Below, piece after piece: positions 1 to 12,147 of a DNA stretch of 64,000 nucleotides. This stretch comes from Amphiura filiformis (lineage: Eukaryota > Echinodermata > Ophiuroidea > Amphilepidida > Amphiuridae). Location: positions 12,746,743-12,810,742 of the forward strand of contig NC_092642.1 in NCBI RefSeq assembly GCF_039555335.1. The letters run 5' to 3'. A program made the translations under genes and the position numbers. The first letter of the stretch is position 1; each line of letters opens with the position of its first letter. The notes beneath the pieces are model-generated. The model saw nothing but the letters and a program-made list of their open reading frames with translations. It did no database searches and was not told the origin of the DNA.

Positions 1-164
1 CGGAAAATCATGTAGTCCTGGCCCTGTCCTACAGACCCGTATACAATTTTTCATGAGGAAAGTTTGATTCGAGTAGGGTATGCATAGGTCTTCCAAATTC
101 CAAGCCCGGGCAATCTCTGTATATGGCCATTTTTCAAAATGGCCGCCAAAATGTATTTATGAAC

Positions 165-960
165 CAGGTAATAATTATGACAATTACTGTGAAACTACTA
201 GACCTAGATGGGTGATTGAGGTGTCTATCCCCACTAAATCAAGGCTGTCTGAGTGAATGAAAGGGGTTTTATGGATGTCTGAGGTCTTGGACACCTGAAA
301 TGACAATAATTCGGAATCTACTTGACCTACAAGGGTCATTAAGGTGTCTATCCCCATTAAGTCAAGGCTGTCTGATTGAATGAAGGGGTTTCATGGGGGT
401 CTGAGATCTAGGACACCTGAAATCCAAGATGGCCGCCAATAGTAACCATAATCATCATATTAACCAGATGAAATGACAATAATTCGGAATTTGCTTGACC
501 TACAAGGGTCATTAAGGTGTCTATTCCCATTAAATCAAGGCTGTCTGAGTGAATGAAGGGGGTTTCATGGATTTCTGAGGTCTAGGACACATGAAATCCA
601 AAATGGCCGCCAATAGCAACCATAATGATCATATTAACCAGATGAAATGACAATAATTCGGAATCTGTCTGACCTACAAGGATCATTTCGGTCTCTATCT
701 CTATTAAATCAAGACTGTCTAATTGAATGAAGAGGGTGTCATGATTGTCTGATGTCTAGTCTAGGACACCCTCTATCTAAGATGGCCGCCCATAGCAGCC
801 ATATAATAACCAGGTGAAATGACAATATCTCAGTAACTACATTTTTATTTGATCTAGAAGAGTAATTGTGCATGTGTAACTTCGCTAAATCAAGGCTGTT
901 TTGATTAAATGAATGTGATATCATGTTTGTCTGCAGTCGAAATCACACCAAATCCAGGTG
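165..960. repeat. Tandem repeat, about 174-bp unit, five units
   Basis: The phrase GTGTCTATCCCC and its variants recur near 221, 344, 517, 691 and 873, each followed by AAATCAAGGCTGTCT and, in most units, AAGATGGCCGCC. The spacing is about 123, 173, 174 and 182 bp. Block B (30480-30800) has only two such units, so the number differs between copies. Confidence 0.8.
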
Positions 961-984
961 AAATGTCATCAATTAGAACCTATG

Positions 985-1190
985 TACCTCTTAAAGGACT
1001 GTTAAATATCAAAATTTTTAAAAATATCAAATTTTAATAATTTGTCATAAAATTTGTATTATATCGCGAATCAGAAAGACATTTCTCGTATTCAGAATGC
1101 AATTTGATAGGTCTAGTATACTCTCAGCTCCCACAAAAAATACGTGAAAAAGTCGCTAAACGTTAACTTAATATCCCATTCCTTAAATCA
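985..1190. mobile_element. Fragment of the TTAA element family
   Basis: This stretch shares the series ACTGTTAAATATCAAAAAT, AATTTGTCATAAAATTTGTA, GACATTTCTCGTATTCAG and GATAGGTCTAG with the full elements at 1856, 53181 and 58996, but only one half is present. The paralogous place in block B (30800-31330) keeps more of the element, so block A lost part of it. Confidence 0.6.
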
Positions 1191-1855
1191 AAAAGAAGCA
1201 TAATTAAATCTAATTAAATTTAAAATTTTCCTTATTTAGGTGTCACACACTCAAAAACAGTTTTTATGGTTCAGTGAATAAATTAAAATGAATGCTGCAG
1301 CTTATTAATGTCTTTCAATAACGAATAGGCCTTCCTTCATGTGAGATGGCTTCCAAACATCATTCTTCTCTGCTGTTGGTCAAGCTGGTTCCCCGCATGC
1401 TGCAGGATTTGTTGCAAAGTCCTTTAAGGTGGTGTTGTCCGCTTGTAACAAGTTGAGTCTTGATAACAGCCACCCATATAAATGTTTTTGAACCATTCAA
1501 GGAAATGACCAATAGAACAAGTGTATAGGTATCCAGCATAAAAGATCTAACCAGGAATCTGTTGGTCCATTGGTTAAATTAATCAATGAACACAGGATTT
1601 GTCATTGAAGTTACAGCTGTTCCTTTCTAATAAATTGAATTACAAGATTTGTCATTGAAGTTACAGCTGTTCCTTTCTAATAAATTGAATTATAATGAAA
1701 AACTTGTTAAATTTATGCATTTTAATGCATATAAAAAAGTGCAACTTTTGTTGATGAATAATATTTAAATATTAATATATAAAAGTCTATATGATTACTC
1801 ACTGAACCATAAAACATGTTTGAAATGTGTACAAATTGATTCATGAACATCTTAA

Positions 1856-2520
1856 GGGCTGGGGTATGAACGTTTGGACAGTATTTATTTTGGGACATTA
1901 GAGCACATCAGACATATCGAATTGCATTCTGAATACGAAGAATGTCATTCTGATATCAAATAATTTTGAATTTTTGAAATTCGCAATTTAATACACATTT
2001 TATGGCAAATCATTAAAAATTGATATTTTTGATATTTAACAGTACTTGAAGTAAACTTTATTAATCTGATGATTTATACTTAAAGTGTATGTAGGTGGGT
2101 TGAAAAGCCGACGATCAATTGAAAATTTTGACCTTTCGTATTGAAGATATGGATTTTTTTCCCAAAACACCAAAAAATTTAGGTCTTTTGGGAAAAAAAA
2201 TCCATATCTTCAATATGAAAGGTCAAAATTTTCAATTGACTGTCGGCTTTTCCTCCTGCTACATAACACTTTAAGAATATATCATTAGATTTATATGATT
2301 TACTTCGAGGACTGTTATATATCAAAAATTCGAAAAATATCAAATTTGTATAATTTGTCATAAAATTTGTATTATAATTATTGTGATTTTCAAAAAATGA
2401 AAATTATTTGATATCAGAAAGACATGCTTCGTATTCAGAATACAATTCGATAGGTCTGAGGTGCTCTCATGTGCCACAAAAAATACTGTCGAAACGCAAT
2501 AAACGCTCATTTTAGATCCC
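1856..2520. mobile_element. Non-autonomous DNA element with TTAA target duplication (copy 1 of 3)
   Basis: TTAA stands on both sides (1852-1855 and 2521-2524), and the paralogous site in block B near 31943 reads ATCTTAACCTAAG with one TTAA and no element. The ends start GGG in both directions, with related terminal sequence (GTATGAACGTTTGGACAG versus ATGAGCGTTT...CGACAG). The centre is a long palindrome around CCATATCTTCAAT. There is no transposase ORF. TTAA duplication is the rule for piggyBac and also for Kolobok; the ends alone do not decide between them. Confidence 0.85.
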
Positions 2521-2883
2521 TTAACTTAAGTTATTTTAATAAAAAAAATATACAAACATTTCTTCAAGTGAAAGAGGTCTGAAACCAAAAGTCGTGCATA
2601 AAAAGCCTATGTAGAAAAGTGCAACTTTTTTCTGGCCGAAAATTTTATCAATGGCTATACTCGTATTTCTCAGTGAAGATGACAAAAGATAACAACAAAA
2701 CCCCGTTCACTTGATGCATAACAATCAGCTTATGTTTCAAACAAGAGAATTGATCAAGCCGTTTTTGGATTATACCAAAAATTCGTAGGGGGGGCGCCTT
2801 ATTTTTTTGGAACCGTTTAGTACATCGGTTGTTTAAAAATGTTAAACAAAAACCTCAAAATAAATTTTGTGGTCTCTTTACTA

Positions 2884-3472
2884 TATGTGACCCGGCAGCA
2901 CAAACGAGCCGTAAATTCCCTAAATTGTATTCTGAGTTATGGTGTAAAATGTGTACGAAGGTCGTATTCATCGGTCACTTAAGCTGGCGCGACATCTGTT
3001 TTATTTTGATAGTCACAACACGAATCAATAATACTATTATTGAAGTGGATAATAAGCTTTCTACCTTAGATGGCTATAGAACTTTTAATAGCTCTGGTCT
3101 TTGTTTGCTTTTGCTAAATCCTTTTCAAGTGGTGGGTTATTTGTATAGGTATGCATAACCAACAATTAACAATGAGAGAACCTTCTTAAACCTCGTTGAC
3201 TTGGGGATGATTTGAAATGACCGCCAATTATGACTGTTTGATATTTATTGCCGGCAATGTGGAAAAAGAGACACACATAGAAACGAAAAAAGCTATAATT
3301 TTGTTGAAGGCGCAAAGTTTAACTAACCATAACTCCGCTTCTGGATATCGTTTGAAGTCAAATGATATACCGTACCATTTTTAAGTTTATGATGTTTATT
3401 TTTTAAACACGAAATAAAACAAAATTGACCGAGGGAGGAGTTTACGGCTCATTCGCCGTGGACGGTCACATA
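2884..3472. mobile_element. Inverted-repeat element with TATGTGACC ends
   Basis: The left end TATGTGACC...GAGCCGTAAA and the right end, TTTACGGCTC...GGTCACATA on this strand, are inverted copies, with TA on both sides (2882-2883, 3473-3474). The paralogous part of block B (near 32225) lacks it. A 109-residue open frame inside (2829-3158) resembles no family I know and is not present in a second copy. Probably a Tc/mariner-type MITE. Confidence 0.65.
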
Positions 3473-3474
3473 TA

Positions 3475-3540
3475 CAGGGTGCCCCAGAAAAATCCGGTAT
3501 GGTCACAATACAGGGTGCCCCAGAAAAATTATTTGGACAT
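3475..3540. mobile_element. Solo mariner-type terminus, tandem pair
   Basis: TACAGGGTGCCCCAGAAAAAT occurs at 3474 and again near 3511. Block B has it once (32251). This is the form of a mariner terminal repeat, but no matching opposite end was found nearby, so only a fragment remains. Confidence 0.45.
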
Positions 3541-3689
3541 AAATGTTGGATCGGATGGCTTATTACAAAGAAATAAGCGATTATACATAATGCATATGTA
3601 AATTTATTTCATTTCAAGTTTGAAAGAATGATCATTCAACACAATGCACACTAGCAGTAGTTAACATGTCAATGGCCTTTATATTTCCT

Positions 3690-3990
3690 TTCGTTCTTCT
3701 TATTTTCAGTAATAATGTTATCCATAGAACGATACAGGATAAGATAATAATATGACTTCCCTCATGGAAGGTCAAATGAATAATTATCCCGAGATAACCT
3801 GATTATCCCGAGATAACATGATTATCTTGGGATAATTATCCCGAGATAACCCGATTATACCGGGATAATGGGCTTTATAATTTGTTTGGTGAAATCCTTT
3901 TCGTTCTCCTTATTTTCAGTAATAATGTTATCCATAGAACGATACAGGATAAGATAATAATATGACTTCCCTCATGGAAGGTCAAATGAA
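3690..3990. repeat. 210-bp direct tandem duplication plus short GATAATCCCGAGATAAC repeats
   Basis: The stretch ending TATGACTTCCCTCATGGAAG is present at 3751 and again at 3961, 210 bp apart. Block B has it once (near 32513). Between the two copies (3780-3870) lies a run of short imperfect repeats of GATTATCCCGAGATAAC. Confidence 0.75.
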
Positions 3991-4212
3991 GGTTTTAATT
4001 CTGTGCACAGTCAACATTGGATCTGTAATCATATTATCCCAGGAAAATTATCCCGAGATGGTGTTTACATCCAGCGTGGTTAATGATACCGATTTTGATT
4101 ATACCGTAGGCCTATACGCTAGTCCTTGTATAAATACACCGAAACTCTTGATCTTTACTATCAGCGTGTTTATAGTGAATATACCGAGTTTTGAGTATAC
4201 CGTATATATTTC

Positions 4213-4412
4213 CGTACCCGTACTCATGGTTTCAGACCCGTACCCGTACTCATGCCCTATTTTGACTTCGGACCCGTACCCGTACTCATGGACTGGGACC
4301 CGTAACCGTACTCATGGCCTGAGACCCGTACCCGTACTCGTATTCATGGCCTGGGACCCGTACCCGTACTCATGGCATGGGACCCGTACCCATATACCCA
4401 TGGGTACGGGTA
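4213..4412. repeat. Minisatellite, core ACCCGTACCCGTACTCATGG
   Basis: The core, with spacer CCTGGG, recurs at least seven times in about 200 bp. The copy in block B (34347-34531) has a different array with extra CCCGTA hexamers. The repeat produces an artificial 270-residue open frame (3962-4774) rich in DPYPYS; this is not a gene. Confidence 0.85.
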
Positions 4413-4961
4413 CCATAGAGTACATGGCTTCACAAAATGCAGGAAAGTCAGCTGAAAGTGAGAATAGCGGAATACTCTCACTTCTAAGATGCATGTTCGC
4501 TCCACTCATGAATCCCACTGTCATGACTGTGAGTCTTCTGATCATAATCAGAACAAATAGGTTACATCATGGATGGGGTTGGGTGGAGAGAAGTAAAACA
4601 TGGATCCAGATAGAAAACTATAGCAAGTGCCCTCAATTTTATTTTAGCCTGAAAAAGATAAATCCAGCCCTGGATACACAAAATGAACATGAATGCTGCA
4701 CACATGTAGCTTACATTGTAAACAGCACTACCACCCATTGTATGCTACAAATGTCTCATTCACATAATGACTGATCAATACAGAAAAAACAGCAAACTGG
4801 GAAAACATTTCAAGATTTTTTTTCTTTTGTGGTGAATTTCAAGTTATCATGCTGACCCAGGATCTGTGTGCTAACACAGCTTTTATTAATCATTTTGATA
4901 TTCCCCATCCAAATACACTCCACTACTTGTATGCTATGCTGTTCACACACATGTAGAACTA

Positions 4962-5459
4962 CACCAGGCACAAAAAGAAACTCGTCAGTTATATTCATCC
5001 TTGCTGTTCAATAACTTGATAATTTTGGATTATTCTGAAATATACATTTTGTTAATTGGACTTTACTTTCTCATTTGACACCCTGTTCGTGAACATTGAG
5101 CAAGTATTGACCAAGATATGCGCCTCCAAACTTTCAAACCCCAAAATGAAAAGTTGCAATTTTAACGATTCAATTGTGCCTGTTACACTGTGTGCTTTAT
5201 TGATTGGCCCGTGGTGCTTGTGTGCAATACAACGATGCGTTCCCATTGAAAATCGTTGAAAATGCAACTTTTGATTTTGGGGTTTGAAGCTTTGGAGGCG
5301 CATATCTTGGTCAATTCTTGTTCGTTTTTCACGAACAGGGTGTCAAATGAGAAAGCAAAGTCAAATAAACAAAATGTATATTTCAGAATAATCCAAAATT
5401 ATCAAGTTATTGAACAGCAAGGATGAATATAACTGACGAGTTTCTTTTTGTGCCTGGTG
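4962..5459. mobile_element. 498-bp palindromic MITE with TA target duplication, ends CACCAGGCACAAAAAG
   Basis: The left end CACCAGGCACAAAAAGAAAC is matched by its exact inverse at the right end, and the arms stay complementary for well over 150 bp. TA flanks both ends (4960-4961, 5460-5461). Block B shows the empty site GAACTATATGATAAT near 35061. There is no ORF worth calling. TA target and ends fit a Tc/mariner-derived MITE. The right half of a second copy lies at 61604-61797. Confidence 0.85.
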
Positions 5460-5461
5460 TA

Positions 5462-6466
5462 TATGATAATGTGACTGGTGTGAGATTTTCTTTCAGCTAC
5501 ATGTACTTCTTGTGCCCAGGCTTGTGCATCTGAGTTAAATGAATAGAGAGGTCCTTACCATACAGATATTTGGGATTTATAGGAGTTTTAAAATATTAAT
5601 AAAACATGGATATAATTATCCAGATGTGCATAATTAATGATAATAATTACATGATAAAGCTAATGGATAATCTAGTGGAAGTGTAGATGTGCATGAATGA
5701 TTCCACTTAAATTGACAAATAATTTAAGTCAATTGATGTTTTGAGATAAATAATTCATCCACATAGTACATGGATTGATTGGACTGGAATCGGACTGGGG
5801 TCGAAAGCTAAATATATATGTTGAAATTAGTATTACACAGTCTGGGTGTCCATACATAGTGTGATGTGCCCTGAGTAATTTATTGGATTATTTATCTTTG
5901 TTTACAATTTTGAGTTGTGTCATGAGATGGGAAACCCCCTTGCACTTGCAAGTTGGTGTGTAAAGTTATTTTGGGATTCCCCAAATTACTGTAAACAATG
6001 TCAGGATTATTTATGGACTATTTGGGGAACCCCCACTTCTCTCTAGAATATTATCTGTATTGATTCAGTGGGAAAGTCCCTTAGATTATAAAATGGATAT
6101 AATGTGATGACATCACTTTTAAAATTCCCCATTAAGTGAATGACAGAATGGTCCATTAATAGATCATGTGTTTTTTGAGGAATACAAAAGTAGAAGGGAA
6201 GTGAGTTTGTTCTTTGCAGAATGTCATGAGAAATTGTAAACTCTCTACGTGTTGTCATTGTTGTGCTTCAAAAAGAGGTACATTTGAACCAGTTTACATG
6301 GTCAATAAAGATCTATCTTAATACAGCAACAAAGGAGCGTTTGAGAGACTTGCTGGAGTCTGGTTTATAAAACAATACATCTGTCAAGTGAAGCAGTGTT
6401 AAAGAAGTCTGTTTCCTGGAGGAGTAAAGTGTTTGATCTGCGCAAAGAGTGTAACGGCGCAAGGAG
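5462..6466. other. Block A body without a gene
   Basis: This stretch aligns nearly base for base with 35065-36040 in block B. It is AT-rich with no ORF above background, and I see no splice-framed coding similarity, RNA gene or terminal repeats of its own. Confidence 0.6.
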
Positions 6467-6470
6467 TTAA

Positions 6471-7620
6471 TTGCAATTCCGCGTAAAAACCACATGTGCC
6501 TGCTAACGGTCAAAATTTTTTTATTGCATAAGGTGAAAGGGCTTTGGTAGTAGGTTACAAAAAGTCATATTAAAAATTCCTCCGGAGCTTGTTGCCATAG
6601 CAACGGCAGATTTTATGATTTTGGCGATATTTGCTTATTTTGGGGTGAAAATAAGGGAAAATATGTACTTTTCTGAATTGCTCCTGACTTTAAATTTGAG
6701 GTCACATTAAAAAAGCAACCTTACCACCATAAAGTATTATCTTTGTGCTTTCCCCAGATGCAAAAAATATTTCAATAATATTTCCCTATGTGCAATTTTA
6801 GGGCTGGGCAACATTGCCAATTTAGCACTTTTGAAAAAATGCCATTTTTACACTATCTTTGAAGTCTAAAAACCAATTTTGCTTGAGCACCCAGAATTAT
6901 TTCCTCTTTGTTGGTACTTGGGCAGACATTGCCCCTTCCAAATTGGGTAAAAAATCTCTGGGGCTATTTGACCTGTAAAGCCAGTGTTGCCAGAAAGTTT
7001 GATAATTTTCAAAAAATGCATTTTTTGAAATAATGAATTTTCTACATATTTACTCATTTAACCTTTAACCAACTTAACTTAATTGAAATATTTGCACAAT
7101 TTGCATACATGATTAGACACACACTGCAACGGAAGCAACACTTTGAGGCTGGGGACAAGTCCTGTCCTGTTAAAACCGGTATTGCCAGAAAATCATATTT
7201 TATTAATCCAAATTTCAAATTTGTGCGTTTTACAATTATTTATTCGGTTAATTTTATACTATCAATGTTAGTTAGAATAGAATGTGCATTTTCATCATCT
7301 TATACAATACAGGTTCAGACACATGGGCGAGTTTCTCGACAGGTGGTTTAGTAAGCCTTAGGCTTAGGCGATGATACTAAGCCTAGTTTTGACCAAAAAT
7401 AGTAATTTTTACATGGGAATTTTTTTTGAAAAATGACATATTCATCTTGGAAAGTGTATCAGCTTACTAAGATGGATGTTTGGATCAAAAAAGTAAATCA
7501 CAACACTTTTCTGTGACCTATGGTTTTTGGCCTATGACCTCTTGGAATTTATAAGTAGGCCTAAAATGCAGGTTTTTAATGATTTTGGTCATTTTGGGCA
7601 AAAATGGACCAATTTTTAAC
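6471..7620 (+). repeat. Left terminal inverted repeat of the 5.7-kb element
   Basis: It is the inverse of 10993-12147. Paired landmarks include GCCATAGCAACGGCAGATTT, CACACACTGCAACGGAAGCA and CCTATGACCTCTTGGAATTT. Small differences (for example 7305-7380 versus 11225-11310) show the two arms have diverged since insertion. Confidence 0.85.
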
Positions 7621-8637
7621 CATCATCTGAAACTTAGGCAATGATGGTGTTACCAGATTATATGACAATTAATTTACCATACCCGTAATTTTTAAGTTCG
7701 TTAAAACATGCGTGCATTTGTTTAAAAATGTAGCCTGGTAAAATTAATGATACGCACAATAATATAAACTTCAAACTCCCATGGGGGCACCAATATTGAC
7801 GTTTGCATTATTCGACACCCTTATTGAATTTTCCCCCTAAATTAAGACATCCGTTTGTTGTTCCGATGCCATCAATTTGACTTCTACTTCTACGTTGATA
7901 CAGGACCTGTTGAAGGTATACTTGTCCAGGGTGGAAAGGTAACATCACATGTGTTCACATCGAAACAACCGTGCTACCATGTTTACAATGCAAGTAAAAA
8001 TCCAACCGGTGATGAAGCATGTGGGTCATGATGGGCTGTTGCAATTAAAAGACAAATTTTCCCCATTTCTCCTAGTTTCTAACACAATAGATAATTTTCT
8101 ATCTGTATGTGTATATGCTATAAATTTGGTTAAAAATTGCCATTCCAAAAGTATCATGGTATGATCATTGGGTGGAAGGGAGAAAAGATATAATACATAA
8201 TACCCTAAGGATGTTGAGGTCGAAGGTCATTTAGGGGTTGAATTTAATAGACCTGTGATTGGGCTCAAAGTTGGTGAATATAAACCGAAAGGGGAACATG
8301 TTAAAAACACAGCAGAGGTCACTTCAGGTCAAACATCATGTACGGTCAAATTTCAAAATTGCTCTGATTGATTTAATTGTGTATAATAAATTGCTAAATA
8401 ACATTTGACACAAAAGAATACCTCTCTTACTTCCATGCCCCTACTAAAGCTTCCCTTTGAAAGGTCCGATATTTAACATTTGGCCTGAAAGACTCCCAAT
8501 CCCCCTCCCGGGATGCCCAGGATCAGGGATGTAAGGATGTGATCAACTGTGGAAGTTAACATTCGATGGTCTTTATAATTAAACATGAACGATCTAAAGA
8601 GTTACCAAATCCTGCATACCAGAAAAATATTTATGTA
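7621..8637. other. Interior of the 5.7-kb element, no gene seen
   Basis: Low-information AT-rich DNA. The only open frames are under 75 codons and match nothing I recognise. Confidence 0.5.
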
Positions 8638-9673
8638 CAGGGTGTCCCAGAATGATTTGTTCCGTGTTTGCAAAAATAACTAAAAATAGAAGACGGGCAG
8701 TGTATCTATTTTTGATACATGCATTATAATGCTGGACATGTCTCCTACTTATTCTGTGAATTTCAGCACGCTACCTTTATTTGTTTTGGCGTGGCATGCA
8801 ATAATGTAAAATCAATGAAAAACTGCTTTCATTTTCAGCGCAAACGACTCGCATACCCTTGAAAATGGCACGATACGATTAAATAAAGAACGTGGGATGT
8901 TTGGCACAGCATTTCGACGACAACTACTGTTGGGGTTGGGCCTTAAAGCTTGCCAGACAGCTGCAATCTTCGCTCTAGTTCTTGCAGTCTTACGAGCACC
9001 TGAAGCCTCACTCTGCCGATTCCTGACAGTTCTGTGCTCGTCAAACTTCTTTACGTTATACACTATCGCTCCTTTGACTGGAACGCGTGCTCGCGGAAAT
9101 CGTCTAATGAATCTTCTTTGCGTCTCAACATAGCTGCTGGTTTGCCAGTAAGTTTTTGAAAGGAATCTACGCTGCTGCACAATAAATTGAGGAGCCATAT
9201 TTTCTGTACCACAACCAGTTCGACCTCTGCAAGCATTTCAAATTACATGGACCTCACACCACAATAACTAAAACTACCGCCAAAGAGAGAATGGGATTAG
9301 GCCGCAAATCCTTAATTCCATGTAATGATTGCTTCGTAACGTCATAAATAATAGATAGATATCGGCTATTTAGTGGAAATATGAACAGGGCACAACTAAA
9401 ATACCTGCATAACTTTTTCCAAATAACTTTGTGCTGAACGGTTAGTAATGTTACAGATTTTCAAAATAGGTTGCGTTGTCAAAACTTAGAATTCACCATT
9501 TTACGCAATCTTCTATAACTTCTACTAGAAACGTCCAATTTTTAAAATCTAAAAAATCTGAGAAAGCTAAATATATGTAAAACTTAAAATGTAAAACAAT
9601 ATGAACATTTAACATGCCCTTCATACCTAAAAAATTCCATCTTTCCCGGTACAGATCATTCTGGGACACCCTG
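8638..9673 (-). mobile_element. Mariner-type transposon, internally deleted
   Basis: The ends CAGGGTGTCCCAGAATGAT and the inverse ATCATTCTGGGACACCCTG lie next to TA on both sides (8636-8637, 9674-9675). It is 1036 bp long, near the size of a complete mariner, but only the N-terminal helix-turn-helix part of the transposase is present. It is nested in the 5.7-kb element, so it is younger than, or was carried by, that element. Confidence 0.85.
8812..9198 (-). pseudogene. Mariner-type transposase, N-terminal DNA-binding domain only
   Basis: The frame starts with MAPQFIVQQRRFL and continues with an Arg-rich helix-turn-helix region (ETQRRFIRRFPRARVP, residues about 27-42; VRNRQSEASGARKT). This is the typical start of the mariner/IS630 transposases that carry a DUF4817-like HTH domain, where the conserved part reads as 'HT, RRF, FPG, VP'. 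About 128 residues are open; the normal protein is near 340 residues with a DDE/D catalytic domain. That catalytic domain is absent: only about 170 bp remain between the stop and the transposon end. The product could at most bind the terminal repeats. Identity is confident at family level, from memory of the family consensus. Confidence 0.7.
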
Positions 9674-10992
9674 TATGTGGGCCTTGATCTTGGCCACACC
9701 CCGGTCCACATTGAGTGTTTGGGCAATTAAAGTGGACCTATAGAACATGTAGAATAATCCATTGAACCAAGTGATGGTTAGAATTCAGTCGGCCATTACT
9801 GGGTCCCGTCTCCACCAAATTGGTGTTGTTACTGCCCACTTGGGCATTGATGGAACAACATGCAGGGCCCGTCACACTAGACGGACTCCATAGTGACTTC
9901 ATTGATCCATGTATGCTTTAGTAAATTTGAGTCTCATGGTTTGTAAATTGAATTCGGGGCCTTTTTTCTGTTTAAATAGTTTAAAAATGATGCACCAAAT
10001 GGCTTGAAATGGACCTTCATTTTTCAAAATTTTCCAACTTCTGACACCCCTGCGTAATCCATATACAAGTGGCTCTTTTCGCTCCTGATTTCGCGCATTT
10101 GCCAATATATGTTTAACACAATTTATGGGCCTACAATATAAAACTTATCCACGAAAGGCTTCATGGACCGCTCATTTTACAAATTTTTTAGCTTTTTCAA
10201 ACTAAAATTTTACACACTAATAGTGGCAAAATGGTCCACCAAATCGCTTCAATTAGGTCTTCATGTTGCAAAAGTTTCTTACTTCTGAGGGGGGACGCGA
10301 TGGCCGCTCCATTTCGTACATTTTATACATTTTTTTCTCACCCCCCCCGACCTCCTGGATACGCCACTGCCATGGCCACATCATTTCACATTTCAGGTGG
10401 GATAAACCTGGGGGCAGATATGGCTGCCATTGCGGTGTAGGAATGCATGAAATTGGATTCGTCTACAATATAGTTTCGATTCTTTGTCAGCCTTGTGCGC
10501 CATGTTTCGCTAAAAATTGTGTAGCCGTAGTCTACGAAAGCCTGTTGAGTTTTAGAGAGGATTGATAGGCCTATATTGTTATGGTTTAAATCAGCGAATA
10601 CACTTGAAACTGTTATACCTTGATACGAGTTCACTCGGCTATGCCTTGTGGATTCGTAATCAAGAATCAGCAGTTTCGTGTATTCTCATTAACAGGATTA
10701 TCATAAGCTTAAAAAAATTGTTTGATTGGCATAACATTTTAAGCTATTAGGAGAATTCAAAGAAATGACAGTTTCCATGGAAACGGTCATTTACACCCAT
10801 TTTTTGATAATTTTACTTGGAAATTAGCTCTATTTTACAGATATTTGCTTAAAAGAAGCATTAATGGCCGTTGCCATGGAAACTGCATACTCGTTGAACT
10901 CTCTCTCTCAATAGCCTAAAATTAAAGAAGCCCTGTTTATCAATAAAGTTAAGTGTAATTTAAACTTTTGTAATGCAAAAAATTGCTAAAAA
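9674..10992. other. Interior of the 5.7-kb element, right part
   Basis: No gene is seen. There is a run of cytosines near 10342-10349 and two short palindromes with GTTTCCATGGAAAC (10770) and GTTGCCATGGAAAC (10871). Overlapping open frames of 60-100 codons on both strands (10231-10750) shadow each other and match nothing known. Confidence 0.45.
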
Positions 10993-12147
10993 TGGTTTTA
11001 AAAAGGGTCCATTTTTGCCCAAAATGACCAAAATCATTAAAAACCTTCATTTTAGGCCTATTTATGAATTCCAAGAGGTCATAGGTCAAAAACCATAGGT
11101 CACATAAAATGTTGTGATTTACTTCTTTGATCTAAACATCCATCTTAATAAGCTGATACACTTTCCAAGGTGCATATGTCATTTTTCAACACATTTCCCA
11201 TATAAAAAATACTATTTTTGGTCAAAACTAGGCTTAGAATCCTCAAGGTCGCCTAAGCCTAAGGCTTACTAAGCCACCTGTCGAGAAACTTGCCCATGTG
11301 TCTGAACATGTATTGTATCAGATGATGTTTAAATACACATTATATTCAACTAACATTGATAGTATAAACTTAACCGAATAAATAATAATTTTTGTAAAAC
11401 GCACAAATTGGAAATTTGGATTAATAAAATAAGATTTTCTGGCAATACCGGTTTTTGCAGGACAGGACTTGTCCTCAGCATCAAAGTGTTGCTTCCGTTG
11501 CAGTGTGTGTCTAATCATGTGTGCAAATATTTCAATGAAGTTGGTGGTATTAAAGGTTACATGAGTAAATATGTAGAAAATGCATTATTTCGAAAAATGC
11601 ATTTTTTGAAAATTATCAAACTTTCTGGCAACACTGGCTTTACAGGTCAAATAGCCCCAGAGATTTTTTACCAAATTTGGAAGGGGCAATGTCTGCCCAA
11701 GTACCAACAAAGAGGAAATAATTCTGGGTGCTCAAGCAAAATTAGTTTTTAGACTTCAAAGATAGGGTAAAAATTGCATTTTTTCAATAGTGCTAAAATG
11801 GCAATGTTGCCCAGCCCTAAAATTGCACATAGGGAAATATTATTGAAATATTTTTTACATCTGGGGAAAGCACAAAGATAATACTTTATGGTGGTAAGGT
11901 TGTTTTTTTAATGTGACCTCAAATTTAAAGTCAGGAGCAATTCAGAAAAGTACATATTTTCCCTTATTTTCACCCCAAAATAAGCAAAAATCACCAAAAT
12001 CATAAAATCTGCCGTTGCTATGGCAACAAGCTCCGGAGGAATTTTTGATGTGACTTTTTGTAACCTACTACCAAAGCCCTTTCACCTCATGAAATAAAAA
12101 TTTTTTGACCGTTAGCAGGCACATGTGGTTTTTACGCAGAATTGCAA
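10993..12147 (-). repeat. Right terminal inverted repeat of the 5.7-kb element
   Basis: Inverse of 6471-7620. The 114-codon open frame at 11408-11752 lies wholly within this arm; its counterpart in the left arm is broken into two frames, so it is not treated as a gene. Confidence 0.85.

Larger units (their letters stand above)
6471..12147. mobile_element. 5.7-kb DNA element with about 1.15-kb terminal inverted repeats, TTAA target duplication
   Basis: The two ends, TTGCAATTCCGCGTAAAAACC at 6471 and its inverse up to 12147, begin inverted repeats running inward to about 7620 and 10993 with few mismatches by eye. TTAA flanks both sides (6467-6470, 12148-12151). Block B at 36044 shows the uninterrupted site AGTTAAGTGTTTGG. 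The 3.4-kb interior holds a decayed mariner (8638-9673) and no recognisable transposase of its own, so the element looks non-autonomous. The TTAA target fits piggyBac or Kolobok, but such long terminal repeats are unusual for either. A large foldback element is the alternative. Confidence 0.8.

Noticed and set aside
3962..4774. 270-codon open frame rich in DPYPYS
   Set aside because: It is produced by the CCCGTACCCGTACTCATGG minisatellite; the block B array has a different frame and length, and both strands are open.
11408..11752. 114-codon open frame
   Set aside because: Lies in one arm of a terminal inverted repeat; the other arm (6866-7351) breaks it into pieces.
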